Source: Clostridia bacterium
GTDB lineage: Bacteria > Bacillota > Clostridia > Oscillospirales > CAG-272
Length of the DNA stretch: 31,114 nt
Assembly (NCBI GenBank): GCA_900770605.1
Contig: CAAGKS010000096.1
Span: 1 to 31,114 of the forward strand
Direction of reading: 5' to 3'
The translations under genes and the position numbers were made by a program. This document shows, one piece after another, positions 7,734 through 15,522 of this stretch (positions within the stretch are counted from its first letter, which is position 1; every line of letters starts with the position of its first letter). The notes under the pieces are model-generated. The model was not told the origin of the DNA and did not search any database. It saw nothing but the letters and a program-made list of their open reading frames with translations.

Positions 7734-9695
7734 TTAAAGCGTAACGGTCTCCTTGACATTCTGCATCTCCTCGGACTGCTCTGCCGACTTGTTTACGATC
7801 TCGGGATCCACAAAGGTAGGAACGGTCTTTCTGATAACGTCGCGGATCTTCGCAGATCTCACCTCGTCCTTGGCAAGCTCAACGGCCTCGCGCAAGAGCG
7901 CGATCTTTTCTTCCATCTCCTCGCGCGCAAGAGGTGTATCTTTTTCGATAAATATCATATCGCTATCCGTCTTTTCAAGGTGCTCGTCCTTCATAAGAAG
8001 CTCCTCGTAAAGCTTCTCACCCGGACGTAAGCCAACCTCGCAGATCTCCATATCCTCTCCGGGAGTAAAGCCCATGAGCTTGATCATATTGACCGCAAGA
8101 TCGTATATTTTTACGGGCTGACCCATATCAAGAACGAACAGCTCGCCCTTCTTTGCCTTAGCGCCCGCCTGGATAACGAGCTGGCTCGCCTCGGGAATAG
8201 TCATAAAGTAACGGATTATGCGCTTGTCGGTTATAGTTACGGGGCCGCCCTCCATTATCTGACGCTTGAACAGAGGAATAACGCTTCCGTTTGAGCCAAG
8301 CACGTTTCCAAAGCGCACCGCCGCAAAGCTGGTGGCAGAATCCGTACGGCACTGAATGACCATCTCGCAAAGTCTCTTGCTCGCTCCCATGATATTCGTG
8401 GGATTAACGGCCTTGTCCGTGGATATAAGTATAAACTTCTTAACGCCGTATTTCTCCGCCATATTCGCGGTATTGTACGTACCGAGAACGTTGTTCTTTA
8501 TAGCCTCGCAGCCGCTCTGCTCCATAAGAGGAACGTGCTTGTGCGCCGCAGCGTGAAATACTATATCGGGCTTGTAATTTTTGAATATACAGTTGAGCCT
8601 GTCCACGTCACGAACAGAGCCTATCTCTACCGCAAGATCAAGCGCCTCGCCGTATTTTCTGGTGAGCTCCTGCTGTATATCATAGGCATTGTTCTCATAA
8701 ATATCAAGTATTATGAGCTTCTTGAGCGAGCATTTTGCAAGCTGTCTGCAAAGCTCACTGCCTATCGATCCGCCGCCGCCCGTGACGAGTATCGTCTTAT
8801 CCTTATAATAGTCGAACTCGGACTGATTATTTATGCTCAAGGGCTTGCGGAAAAGCAGGTCCTCGATAGAAAAATCACGTATTACACGCGCCTTTGACTC
8901 CGGCTCGGTGCTAGTGGTATCGGGCACGGGAGTGTCATAGACCTTGACCTTACAGCCAAGTCCGTCGTAAAACTCCCAGATGCTCTTATATTTCTTGCTG
9001 TCCATTCCCGTTATCGCTATTACTACGTCGGAAAATCCGTAGTATTCCATAGCTTTTTCGGAATCGTCAGCGCTTATTACAGGGAGATTTGCAATAGTCT
9101 TCTTTATCTTCGCGCTATCAATATCTATAAAGCACTTTGGGGTATATCGGGATTTGGGAGAGTTTGAAAGCTCGTTTGCAAGATACGCGCCAAGCTGACC
9201 TGCGCCGATGATAGCGATGGGGGTCTTGGGGGTAGTAGTGTTCTTCTCAGCCTCTACCTTATTATAGTACTTGTAAAGCAGTCTGTAAGCAAAGCGAATT
9301 ACGAGCGAAATGAGCAGATATACCGCCGAGATAGTTATAACAGGCCACATTCCTACTACCATACCGTCTGTGAATATATCCCAGGCGATCAACATAAAGA
9401 TCGTGATCAGCGTAGCTATACCGTCGGATACACACATCATAAAATACGCTCGGGTGTTGGTGTATCGCCATACGTTGTTATAGATCTTGAATATTGAACG
9501 GCAGATAAATGATATCGCCGTCATAAACGCCATATTAGCGGCAAACACCGCCAAGTCACTCGTAAAGCCAAGCTCCTCGCAGCCGCCAAACAGGAAAAAC
9601 GTAGCCGCCACGAATACGAGCGAAAGCGCATCTGTCACGATCAGGCATAGCCTTCTTCTCTTTGTATGAAAAAAGATGTTTTTAATTAAATTCAT
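7734..9695 (-). CDS. Membrane-bound nucleotide-sugar 4,6-dehydratase (CapD/FlaA1/WbpM type)
   Basis: Members make UDP-4-keto-6-deoxy-HexNAc sugars for capsule, O-antigen or protein glycans. The protein has four N-terminal membrane helices (about 15-135), a CoA-binding-like Rossmann fold (IGAGQLGAYLANEL near 165) and a short-chain dehydrogenase domain with GGGGSIGSELCRQL near 305, AAAHKHVPLME, STDKAVNPTNIMGASKR (Met in place of the SDR Tyr, Lys four residues on, as in WbpM-type enzymes) and GLRPGEKLYEELL. I place the start at the ATG at 9695, which has AAGGAAAG at good spacing; an in-frame TTG seven codons upstream (9716) has no ribosome site. It stands alone, with its own promoter; no glycosyltransferase adjoins it. 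Substrate (UDP-GlcNAc is usual) is inferred. Confidence 0.92.
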   Translation of the reverse strand: MNLIKNIFFHTKRRRLCLIVTDALSLVFVAATFFLFGGCEELGFTSDLAVFAANMAFMTAISFICRSIFKIYNNVWRYTNTRAYFMMCVSDGIATLITIFMLIAWDIFTDGMVVGMWPVITISAVYLLISLVIRFAYRLLYKYYNKVEAEKNTTTPKTPIAIIGAGQLGAYLANELSNSPKSRYTPKCFIDIDSAKIKKTIANLPVISADDSEKAMEYYGFSDVVIAITGMDSKKYKSIWEFYDGLGCKVKVYDTPVPDTTSTEPESKARVIRDFSIEDLLFRKPLSINNQSEFDYYKDKTILVTGGGGSIGSELCRQLAKCSLKKLIILDIYENNAYDIQQELTRKYGEALDLAVEIGSVRDVDRLNCIFKNYKPDIVFHAAAHKHVPLMEQSGCEAIKNNVLGTYNTANMAEKYGVKKFILISTDKAVNPTNIMGASKRLCEMVIQCRTDSATSFAAVRFGNVLGSNGSVIPLFKRQIMEGGPVTITDKRIIRYFMTIPEASQLVIQAGAKAKKGELFVLDMGQPVKIYDLAVNMIKLMGFTPGEDMEICEVGLRPGEKLYEELLMKDEHLEKTDSDMIFIEKDTPLAREEMEEKIALLREAVELAKDEVRSAKIRDVIRKTVPTFVDPEIVNKSAEQSEEMQNVKETVTL

Positions 9696-9799
9696 AAAGC
9701 TTTCCTTTTCATTCAAGGCGTGCGGATATCTTGCCGCAGGAGCAAAATCTCACTCGCGCCAAATGTCTTAAAATTGTCTAAATAATGTTAGTGAAGTAT

Positions 9800-9828
9800 A
9801 TTATAGCACACTCCGACAAAATATTCAA
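9800..9828 (-). promoter_or_regulatory. Predicted sigma-A promoter of the dehydratase gene
   Basis: On the minus strand TTGAAT (9823-9828), 17-bp spacer, TATAAT (9800-9805), about 105 bases before the ATG. The leader contains only a weak 5-bp hairpin. Confidence 0.75.
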
Positions 9829-9865
9829 TAGAAAATTTAATAAAAAATCATTTTTTACCCTGCTC

Positions 9866-9894
9866 TTGACTTTTTTGACAAAATGTGATAAAAT
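9866..9894 (+). promoter_or_regulatory. Predicted sigma-A promoter of the riboswitch-nucleoside kinase unit
   Basis: TTGACT (9866-9871), 17-bp spacer, TAAAAT (9889-9894). A start near 9901 gives a leader of about 270 bases, long enough for the aptamer and terminator that follow. Confidence 0.75.
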
Positions 9895-9950
9895 TTGTTG
9901 TGTAAGGTATTTTTATATGTACAAATCGCATAAATATTTTTAGCTCAAAA

Positions 9951-10011
9951 GGTATAAGCTTGCGATACGGGCAAGCGTTTCTACTAACCACCGAACAAAT
10001 GGTTGACTACC
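9951..10011 (+). promoter_or_regulatory. Purine riboswitch aptamer, guanine type
   Basis: The three-way junction of the xpt-type purine riboswitch can be traced: P1 GGTA/TACC (9951-9954 with 10008-10011); J1/2 with TAA; P2 GCTTGC/GCAAGC (9958-9963 with 9971-9976); loop L2 GATACGG; J2/3 GTTTCTAC (9977-9984); P3 with T.G then AACCA/TGGTT (9985-9990 with 10000-10005); loop L3 CCGAACAAA; J3/1 AC. The base equivalent to position 74 is C (10007) and the base equivalent to 51 is U (9982), which by known rules means guanine rather than adenine or 2'-deoxyguanosine. GG of L2 and CC of L3, which form the loop kiss, are present. Departures: P2 is 6 instead of 7 bp, L3 is 9 instead of 7 bases, and P1 is short. 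Confidence 0.85.
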
Positions 10012-10045
10012 GGTTATTTCAAGCGCCGCGGTCATCCGTTTTTTT
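10001..10045 (+). terminator. Riboswitch expression platform: terminator overlapping the aptamer
   Basis: The only hairpin I find directly before the T7 run (10039-10045) pairs GGTTGACT (10001-10008) with GGTCATCC (10030-10037), one T.T mismatch, plus an inner helix CGGT/GCCG (10011-10014 with 10025-10028). Its left arm is the 3' strand of aptamer helix P3, J3/1 and the start of P1, so the terminator and the ligand-bound aptamer cannot coexist. That is the layout of an ON switch. A second T7 run at 10054-10060 has no clear stem. Confidence 0.55.
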
Positions 10046-10174
10046 ATTTTGCGTTTTTTTGTAATTGTAAAAATAAACACAAAGCAAAATTGTTTTCAGT
10101 ACAAGCATCAAGATATTACGCCGAGAATAAAATATTATTATGTGAAAAAACAGCACAAAACAGGAGAATAAATT

Positions 10175-11884
10175 ATGAAGCTTCAGATAGATGGACGTAC
10201 CGTTTTCGCACGTCCTGAGGAAACATTGTTACAAATAATCGGAAGGCTCGGACTACGTACCGACAAGCTCTCCACCGACCCGATCGTTGCCAAGATCGCA
10301 GGAAGAATTTTCACGCTCAATTACGTCCCCGTTCGCCAAAAGGATCTTGAAACTGAGCGCAGGACCGTCCGCAAGGCTATGGCTGCCTCAGGCGGCAGCA
10401 TAAAGCTCATTCGATATAACGACGCGGCAGGCGCGGCGGCTTACGCCAAAACGGCGCAATTCGCCATTTTCCTCGCTATAAATCAGCTCTGGCCGAGCGC
10501 TCGCGCAAAAATGAGCTGTAACGTAGGCAACGGACTTTATTTCAAGGTCAGTGGGGATAGCAGCTTTTCCGTGGACGCGCTCAAGCAGAGAGTGTCCGAG
10601 ATCATAAAGCAGGATATCCCTCTTATCCGCAAGAGAATAATGACCGCAGACGCGATAGAATACTTTGCCGCAAAGGGCGAGAACGACAAGGCGCGCCTGT
10701 TTTCCTACCGCGAGATGCCCACGCTTGACGTGTATGAATACAACGGCTTTGCCGATTACTACTACGGTGAAATGGCGGCTTCTACGGGATTTTTGCGCGT
10801 ATGGGACATTCTTGAGGCGCCCGACGGATTTGTATTCATATTCCCAGATCCGCAAGACCCCGACCGCATCTCCGCTCCCCCTGAGCTCCCTAAGCTCCTC
10901 AGCGTTTACAACGAGGGCAAGGACTGGTGCGAGCTTATGGAATGCGAGACCGTTGCAGACCTCAACGAGCTTGTTGACAGCGGAAGGATACGCGAGCTTA
11001 TCCGCATAAACGAGGCGCTCCACGAAAAACGCTTTTCGCAGGTAGCTGATATGATCTGCCGACGCGGCTCAAAGGCTGTAATGCTTGCAGGCCCCAGCTC
11101 CTCGGGAAAGACCACCTCCGCCAATCGCCTTGCAACTCAGCTCAGAGTTCACGGCAAAAAGCCCATTCTTATGGGACTTGACGACTACTACATAGATAGA
11201 GATAAGATAGCTCCCGGCCCCGACGGAACGGTCGATCTTGAACATATAAACACCATCGACTGCGAGCTGTTTGCAAAGCATCTCGGCGAGCTTCTGGACG
11301 GCAAGGAGGTTGAGCTGCCCACCTTCAATTTCAAAACGGGACACCGCGAGTGGAAGGGCAAAAAGCTCTCCTTGGACGAAAGCTCCATAATCATAGTTGA
11401 AGGGCTTCACGGACTAAATCCCGTGCTGCTCCCTGGGAAGATACCCGAAAACCTCATTTTCAAAATGTACGTAAGCCCTCTGCTCCCCCTCAATCTCGAC
11501 GATCACAACCGAATAGCGTGCAGCTATCTCCGCCTCTTGCGCAGGATAGTACGCGATTTCAAGACGAGAAACGCCTCTGTTGCAAAGACGCTTTCGATGT
11601 GGGATTCGGTAAGACGCGGCGAGAGCAGATGGATCTTTCCTTACCAGGAAAACGCAGACGTCATATTCAACAGTTCCACGCTTTACGAGCTTGCAGTGCT
11701 CAAAAAATACGTATTCCCTCTGCTTGCCGCAGTAGGCCCCGAGGACGAATATTACGACGATGCGAATTCCATCGTAAAGGTACTTAATTTCATACACACG
11801 GCGGACGTTGACGACGAGATACCGCCCACCAGCCTTATCCGCGAATTTATCGGCGGAAACAGCTTTTACAGAGACAGCGAGTGA
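10175..11884 (+). CDS. Nucleoside kinase with TGS-like/ThrRS-like N-terminus (uridine kinase fold)
   Basis: The N-terminal part (about 1-210) looks like the TGS and second additional domain of threonyl-tRNA synthetase (HTxxLL-like region replaced by AKTAQFAIFLAINQLWPSA, then NGLYFKVSGD). The C-terminal part (about 285-500) is a uridine kinase-like P-loop domain: Walker A GPSSSGKTT, MGLDDYYIDRDKI, a VDLEHI motif, FNFKTG and IIVEGLHGLNP. This fused architecture is common in Clostridia and is annotated uridine or nucleoside kinase; the true substrate is not settled. The ATG follows AGGAGA at good spacing. The gene is alone on its transcript, led by a guanine-type riboswitch and closed by a strong terminator. 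Control by guanine makes a purine nucleoside substrate worth considering. Confidence 0.85.
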   Translation: MKLQIDGRTVFARPEETLLQIIGRLGLRTDKLSTDPIVAKIAGRIFTLNYVPVRQKDLETERRTVRKAMAASGGSIKLIRYNDAAGAAAYAKTAQFAIFLAINQLWPSARAKMSCNVGNGLYFKVSGDSSFSVDALKQRVSEIIKQDIPLIRKRIMTADAIEYFAAKGENDKARLFSYREMPTLDVYEYNGFADYYYGEMAASTGFLRVWDILEAPDGFVFIFPDPQDPDRISAPPELPKLLSVYNEGKDWCELMECETVADLNELVDSGRIRELIRINEALHEKRFSQVADMICRRGSKAVMLAGPSSSGKTTSANRLATQLRVHGKKPILMGLDDYYIDRDKIAPGPDGTVDLEHINTIDCELFAKHLGELLDGKEVELPTFNFKTGHREWKGKKLSLDESSIIIVEGLHGLNPVLLPGKIPENLIFKMYVSPLLPLNLDDHNRIACSYLRLLRRIVRDFKTRNASVAKTLSMWDSVRRGESRWIFPYQENADVIFNSSTLYELAVLKKYVFPLLAAVGPEDEYYDDANSIVKVLNFIHTADVDDEIPPTSLIREFIGGNSFYRDSE

Positions 11885-11896
11885 TCCTATGCTCGC

Positions 11897-11937
11897 AAAA
11901 AGACCGCTTACGGCAAACGCCGTAAGCGGTCTTTTTT
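11897..11937. terminator. Bidirectional intrinsic terminator
   Basis: A perfect 14-bp stem (11901-11914 with 11919-11932), AAAC loop, A-run before and T6 after. It serves the kinase gene (+) and the small ribbon-helix-helix gene (-). Confidence 0.95.
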
Positions 11938-11948
11938 GAATGTTTTGG

Positions 11949-12137
11949 TCAAGCCAAAAATTCTTCAACAGCTCTTTTTATGACCTGCGCCTGAGGCACG
12001 CCCTGCTCCGCGCATTTTTCCTTGAAGGTGCGCGCCAGCTCCTTGGGGAGCGCCGCTCTTACGTCCTCGTAAGTCTTTTTGTTATAGCGCATTTTTACTG
12101 CTGTTGAGGTCCTTGTTTTTCGTTTTTCAGTATTCAT
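11949..12137 (-). CDS. Small ribbon-helix-helix (Arc/CopG-like) DNA-binding protein
   Basis: This 62-residue basic protein ends in a ribbon-helix-helix fold: YEDVRAALPKELARTFKEKC as strand and first helix, then EQGVPQAQVIKRAVEEFLA as turn and second helix. The Lys/Arg/Thr-rich N-terminus is probably a flexible DNA-binding arm. I chose the ATG at 12137 with GGGAGA about 10 bases upstream over an in-frame TTG at 12146, which sits almost on the ribosome site. Its promoter spacer is a perfect 20-bp palindrome, the obvious binding site for self-repression. No toxin gene adjoins it, so an antitoxin role is not supported. Confidence 0.82.
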   Translation of the reverse strand: MNTEKRKTRTSTAVKMRYNKKTYEDVRAALPKELARTFKEKCAEQGVPQAQVIKRAVEEFLA

Positions 12138-12160
12138 AAAAATCAATTCTCCCGTGCTTT

Positions 12161-12189
12161 ATAATAACATACTACGCGTAGTATGTCAA
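12161..12189 (-). promoter_or_regulatory. Sigma-A promoter of the ribbon-helix-helix gene
   Basis: On the minus strand TTGACA (12184-12189), 17-bp spacer, TATTAT (12161-12166). The whole spacer is taken up by the palindrome. Confidence 0.85.
12167..12186. promoter_or_regulatory. Perfect 20-bp palindrome, candidate operator
   Basis: Half-site ACATACTACG is followed directly by its reverse complement CGTAGTATGT. It fills the -10/-35 spacer and half of the -35 box of the small DNA-binding protein's promoter, so binding would block polymerase. It contains the repeat TACTACGCGTAGTA, suited to a dimer of ribbon-helix-helix dimers. Confidence 0.85.
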
Positions 12190-12242
12190 GAGAATTTCCT
12201 CATTTTTTTAGCTATTTTTCAAATCTTTTTTACGTTTTTTTG

Positions 12243-12271
12243 TTGAAAAAATTTAAATTATATGTTATAAT
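12243..12271 (+). promoter_or_regulatory. Predicted sigma-A promoter of the RDD gene
   Basis: TTGAAA (12243-12248), 17-bp spacer, TATAAT (12266-12271), giving a leader of about 160 bases. Confidence 0.8.
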
Positions 12272-12277
12272 GTATTT

Positions 12278-12441
12278 GAAATAATTGCACTTTCAGGTCC
12301 AATAATAAGTAAAGCGCTTACGAACGGCAAGATTTCAAGATTTTTGCCGTGATCTTACGATTTGAAAACGTCAGGGGAGTTTTTACTTTTACCGTTTTAC
12401 ACGGATAGCGACCTATTTTTTAACGAGGAGATAACACCGAT
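12278..12441 (+). other. Long untranslated leader of the RDD gene with possible structure
   Basis: Hairpins can be drawn at 12324-12350 (ACGGCAA/TTGCCGT) and 12392-12404 (CCG/CGG), and AGGTC (12295-12299) can pair with GACCT (12410-12414) just before ATTTTTT (12415-12421). The ribosome site GAGGAG follows at once. It does not match a riboswitch class I know; structure by chance is possible. Confidence 0.35.
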
Positions 12442-13200
12442 ATGTTCAGTATTCAGAAGGCCAGCGCATGGAACCGAATAATTGCCGCGCTCTTTGACTT
12501 TATCCTTGTAGCAGTATTAGCGGTTGGAGTTGCATTTTGTTTATCGGCCGTTCTCGGTTATCAGTCTCATTTTGACCGCCTTGAAGCAAGATACGCCGCT
12601 ATCGAAGAAGAATACGGCGTTGATTTTGATATTGCAATCAGCGATTACGAAAATATGTCAGAGGAAGAAAAAGCAAGGTTTCTTGAAGCGGATAACGCCG
12701 TCAAGAACGACGCCGAGGCCGTTTACTCTTACAATATGCTCTTCTCCCTCTCCCTTATAATCCTCACGTTCTCTATTCTGATCGCTTTTATAGCGCTGGA
12801 ATTCGTAGTTCCGCTGCTTTTCAAGAACGGGCAGACACTTGGAAAGAAGATATTTGGAATAGCGGTAATGCGAGAGGACGGCGTAAAGGTATCGCCGTTG
12901 CTTATGTTCGTAAGAACCGTGCTCGGCAAATATACGCTTGAGACTATGCTGCCTGTGCTTATCATTCTGATGCTGTATTTCGGCATAACCGATATTATGG
13001 GCACGATGATAATCCTCTTCATCTGGCTCGTGCAGATAATAATGTTTATATTCACCAAGTCGCACGCCGTGATCCACGACAGACTTTCTCACACCCTTTG
13101 CGTAAACTTCAATACGCAAAAGATCTTTGATTCGCCCGAGGCGCTCATAGAGTACAAGACGAAGCTTCAGGCAGAGATAGCACAAAAGGCTGAGTATTAA
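12442..13200 (+). CDS. RDD-family membrane protein
   Basis: The 252-residue protein carries the marks of the RDD family: an Arg/Asp-containing first helix (WNRIIAALFDFILVAVLAVG), NGQTLGKKIFGIAVMREDG after the second hydrophobic stretch, and HAVIHDRLSHT near the end. Four or five membrane helices are visible (about 12-35, 98-125, 165-185, 186-208). A charged region of about 55 residues (45-95) lies between the first two helices and is larger than usual. The cytoplasmic tail is charged and amphipathic. Function in the family is mostly unknown (some members are implicated in ion transport). The ATG has GAGGAG upstream. It has its own promoter and a long leader. Confidence 0.85.
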   Translation: MFSIQKASAWNRIIAALFDFILVAVLAVGVAFCLSAVLGYQSHFDRLEARYAAIEEEYGVDFDIAISDYENMSEEEKARFLEADNAVKNDAEAVYSYNMLFSLSLIILTFSILIAFIALEFVVPLLFKNGQTLGKKIFGIAVMREDGVKVSPLLMFVRTVLGKYTLETMLPVLIILMLYFGITDIMGTMIILFIWLVQIIMFIFTKSHAVIHDRLSHTLCVNFNTQKIFDSPEALIEYKTKLQAEIAQKAEY

Positions 13201-13347
13201 AGATTAAAGCATAAGCGTCAAGGCATAAGGCGCAGAACGCCGAGAGGCGCACTTCTCTCCGTTGTGGGAGACCCAAATTTGTTTTTTATTTTAATTTTTA
13301 AAATAAAATAAATAAAACAGTCAAAACTTTCAGGGAGGTTAGATTAA
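13201..13347 (+). other. Gap before the ABC importer operon
   Basis: It holds a weak hairpin TCTCC/GGAGA (13255-13270) about ten bases before a T-rich stretch, which may be a leaky terminator, and an AT-only dyad TTTTATTTTA/TAAAATAAAA (13284-13308). The ribosome site AGGGAGG is strong. I cannot find a convincing -35/-10 pair. Confidence 0.4.
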
Positions 13348-14448
13348 ATGAAAGTAGAATTGCAAAATCTAACGAAGATCTTCCCCAGCCGCAACAAGAA
13401 GTCAGGCGAAGAAGTAGTTGCAGTAAATAGCTTCTCCTTCACTATCCCCGACGGAACGTTGGTAGGTCTGCTTGGACCGTCCGGTTGTGGAAAGAGTACA
13501 ACTCTTTACATGATAAGCGGCTTGCAGAAGCCTTCTTCAGGTAAGATCTTCTTTGGAGATGAGGACGTTACCGATCTTGCAGCAGAAAGCAGAGGTGTCG
13601 GACTTGTATTCCAGAACTACGCACTTTATCCCCACATGACGGTAAGACAGAACATTCTGTTCCCGTTGCAGAACCTCAAGGGCTCTGACAAGCTCTCCAA
13701 GGACGAGATGCTTGACCGTGCGCTTGAAGCAGCAAAGCTCGTTCAGATCGACGAGCTCATGGACAGAAAGCCCAGCGAGCTTTCCGGCGGTCAGCAGCAG
13801 AGAGTTGCTATCGCGCGTGCGCTCGTAAAGATGCCGAGAGTACTTCTTCTCGACGAGCCGCTTTCAAACCTCGACGCGCGCCTTCGTTTGCAGACGCGTG
13901 AGGAGATCAGAAGAATCCAGAAGGAAACCGGAATTACCACCTTGTTCGTAACTCACGACCAGGAAGAAGCAATGAGCATCTCCGATATCATCGTAGTTAT
14001 GAAGCTCGGTATAGTTCAGCAGATCGGTAAGCCTCAGGACGTTTACGACAATCCTACGAACCTGTTCGTTGCAAAGTTCCTTGGAACTCCTCCGATCAAC
14101 GTATTTGACGGTTTTGTCAAGGACGAGCAGCTCTTCATTGGTAGCGCAGCAGTGCTTGCAGTTCCCGGTGTAGCAGATCAGGACGTAACCGTTGGTATCC
14201 GTCCCGAAGGATTTATCCCCGCAGCAGACGGAAAGTTTGTATGCAATCTCCGCAGCACCGAGGTAATGGGACGTGACGTAAGTATCGTTTCTACTCACGA
14301 AGCATCTCTCAATCCTCTCATTCGTTCTATCGTTGACGCTGATTACAAGATCGATCCTACGAGCTTGACAGTTTCTTATAATCTCAAGCCTCACAAAGTA
14401 CTTCTCTTTAACAAGGATACCGAAGAAAGAGTTTATTTCGAGGTGTAA
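13348..14448 (+). CDS. ABC importer ATPase, UgpC/MsmK/MalK type
   Basis: This 366-residue ATPase energises a carbohydrate-type (CUT1) importer. It has Walker A GPSGCGKST (about residue 46), Q-loop VFQNYALYPHM, the signature LSGGQQQRVAIARAL, Walker B VLLLDEPLSNLDA, and the switch His in FVTHDQEEAMS. A C-terminal TOBE/OB regulatory region (about 240-366) is as in MalK/UgpC, though shorter on conserved motifs. It is the first gene of an operon with two permeases and a solute-binding lipoprotein, with 3 bases to the next gene. Clostridia often share one such ATPase among importers; here it is linked to its own set. Confidence 0.93.
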   Translation: MKVELQNLTKIFPSRNKKSGEEVVAVNSFSFTIPDGTLVGLLGPSGCGKSTTLYMISGLQKPSSGKIFFGDEDVTDLAAESRGVGLVFQNYALYPHMTVRQNILFPLQNLKGSDKLSKDEMLDRALEAAKLVQIDELMDRKPSELSGGQQQRVAIARALVKMPRVLLLDEPLSNLDARLRLQTREEIRRIQKETGITTLFVTHDQEEAMSISDIIVVMKLGIVQQIGKPQDVYDNPTNLFVAKFLGTPPINVFDGFVKDEQLFIGSAAVLAVPGVADQDVTVGIRPEGFIPAADGKFVCNLRSTEVMGRDVSIVSTHEASLNPLIRSIVDADYKIDPTSLTVSYNLKPHKVLLFNKDTEERVYFEV

Positions 14449-14451
14449 GCT

Positions 14452-15507
14452 ATGAGAGAAGCTTTGAACACGAGCGGTTCTTATACTTTTGCGGACAACT
14501 TTCGCGCAAAGCGTAAGAATTTCCTCAGAAAGATTTATTTTGAGAAGTGGAAGGGCTGGATCTACTTAGCTCCTTGTCTCGTTCTCCTTGCGATCTTTAC
14601 GATATGGCCTATCTTCAATACGCTTCGTATGGCGTTCTGGAACGGCTATGGAGTTATGACCGAGATCGGACGCGAAACGCTCAGACAGGACTGGATAGCT
14701 CTCGGCAAGCCCGACCCGGGTAACCTTTACCCCTTCCAGTTCGGTATTGAAAACTTTACGAAGGTCGTTGAATACGGACAGTTCTGGCAGTGCATGAAGA
14801 ACACAGTTCTTCTCTGCGTGCTCACAGTTCCGATCTCCACCTTCCTTGCTCTGCTTATCGCGGTCTGCCTTAACTCTATCGGCCCGCTCAACAGATTGCT
14901 TCAGACTATTTACTTCCTTCCCTACGTTACCAACTCGATAGCGATAGGAATGGTATTCACTGCGATGTTTAATATCATAGGATATAAAACGACTGCTCCC
15001 TCGTGGGGTATTATCAACAACGTTTTGATGTCCTTGGGTATGGAGCCGGTCAACTGGATAAACAACGGCTCACCCTATTGGGCTAACATCGTGGTGCTCG
15101 TTGTCTATATAGTATGGAACGCTTTGCCCTTCAAGATACTCATTCTTCTTGGCGGCTTGCAGAGTGTTAACAAGCAGTATTACGATGCAGCAAAGATAGA
15201 CTCTACTCCCAAGTGGAGAGTATTCTCCAAGATCACGGTTCCGCTTCTTTCTCCTATGATAGTTTACGTTGTTATCACAGGCTTTATCGGCGGATTCAAG
15301 GAATACTCGTCTATCGTAGGTATATTCGGCGAGGACATGCAGGCGTCGGCCGGCGAATCGCTGAACACCATGGTAGGTTACATTTACACCCAGCTTGGTC
15401 AGGACCATCAGGGTCAGGCATCAGCGGCAGCTCTTATTCTGTTTGCACTGATATTCGTCGTTACGATGATAAATCTCCGTGTAAGCAAGAAGAAGACACA
15501 CTATTGA
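14452..15507 (+). CDS. ABC importer permease, MalF/UgpA type
   Basis: A 351-residue inner membrane subunit with six or more hydrophobic helices, the first at about 40-60 (WIYLAPCLVLLAIFTIWPIF). The coupling helix motif that contacts the ATPase, EAA-like, is seen as YYDAAKIDSTPKWRVFSKITVPLLSP near residue 245. The loop before the second helix (about 70-110) is extended, as in MalF-like subunits. The start lies 3 bases after the ATPase stop, so the genes are coupled. With the next gene it forms the membrane channel. Confidence 0.92.
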   Translation: MREALNTSGSYTFADNFRAKRKNFLRKIYFEKWKGWIYLAPCLVLLAIFTIWPIFNTLRMAFWNGYGVMTEIGRETLRQDWIALGKPDPGNLYPFQFGIENFTKVVEYGQFWQCMKNTVLLCVLTVPISTFLALLIAVCLNSIGPLNRLLQTIYFLPYVTNSIAIGMVFTAMFNIIGYKTTAPSWGIINNVLMSLGMEPVNWINNGSPYWANIVVLVVYIVWNALPFKILILLGGLQSVNKQYYDAAKIDSTPKWRVFSKITVPLLSPMIVYVVITGFIGGFKEYSSIVGIFGEDMQASAGESLNTMVGYIYTQLGQDHQGQASAAALILFALIFVVTMINLRVSKKKTHY

Positions 15508-15522
15508 TAGGGGGGTGCTGAA

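Noticed and set aside
10003..10218. Short open frame on + starting in the riboswitch
   Set aside because: Its start lies inside the aptamer and terminator, it lacks a ribosome site and overlaps the true kinase start in another frame.
11949..13200. Toxin-antitoxin pair made of the ribbon-helix-helix gene and a neighbour
   Set aside because: The neighbour is an RDD membrane protein on the other strand with its own promoter; no RelE, MazF or similar toxin is present.
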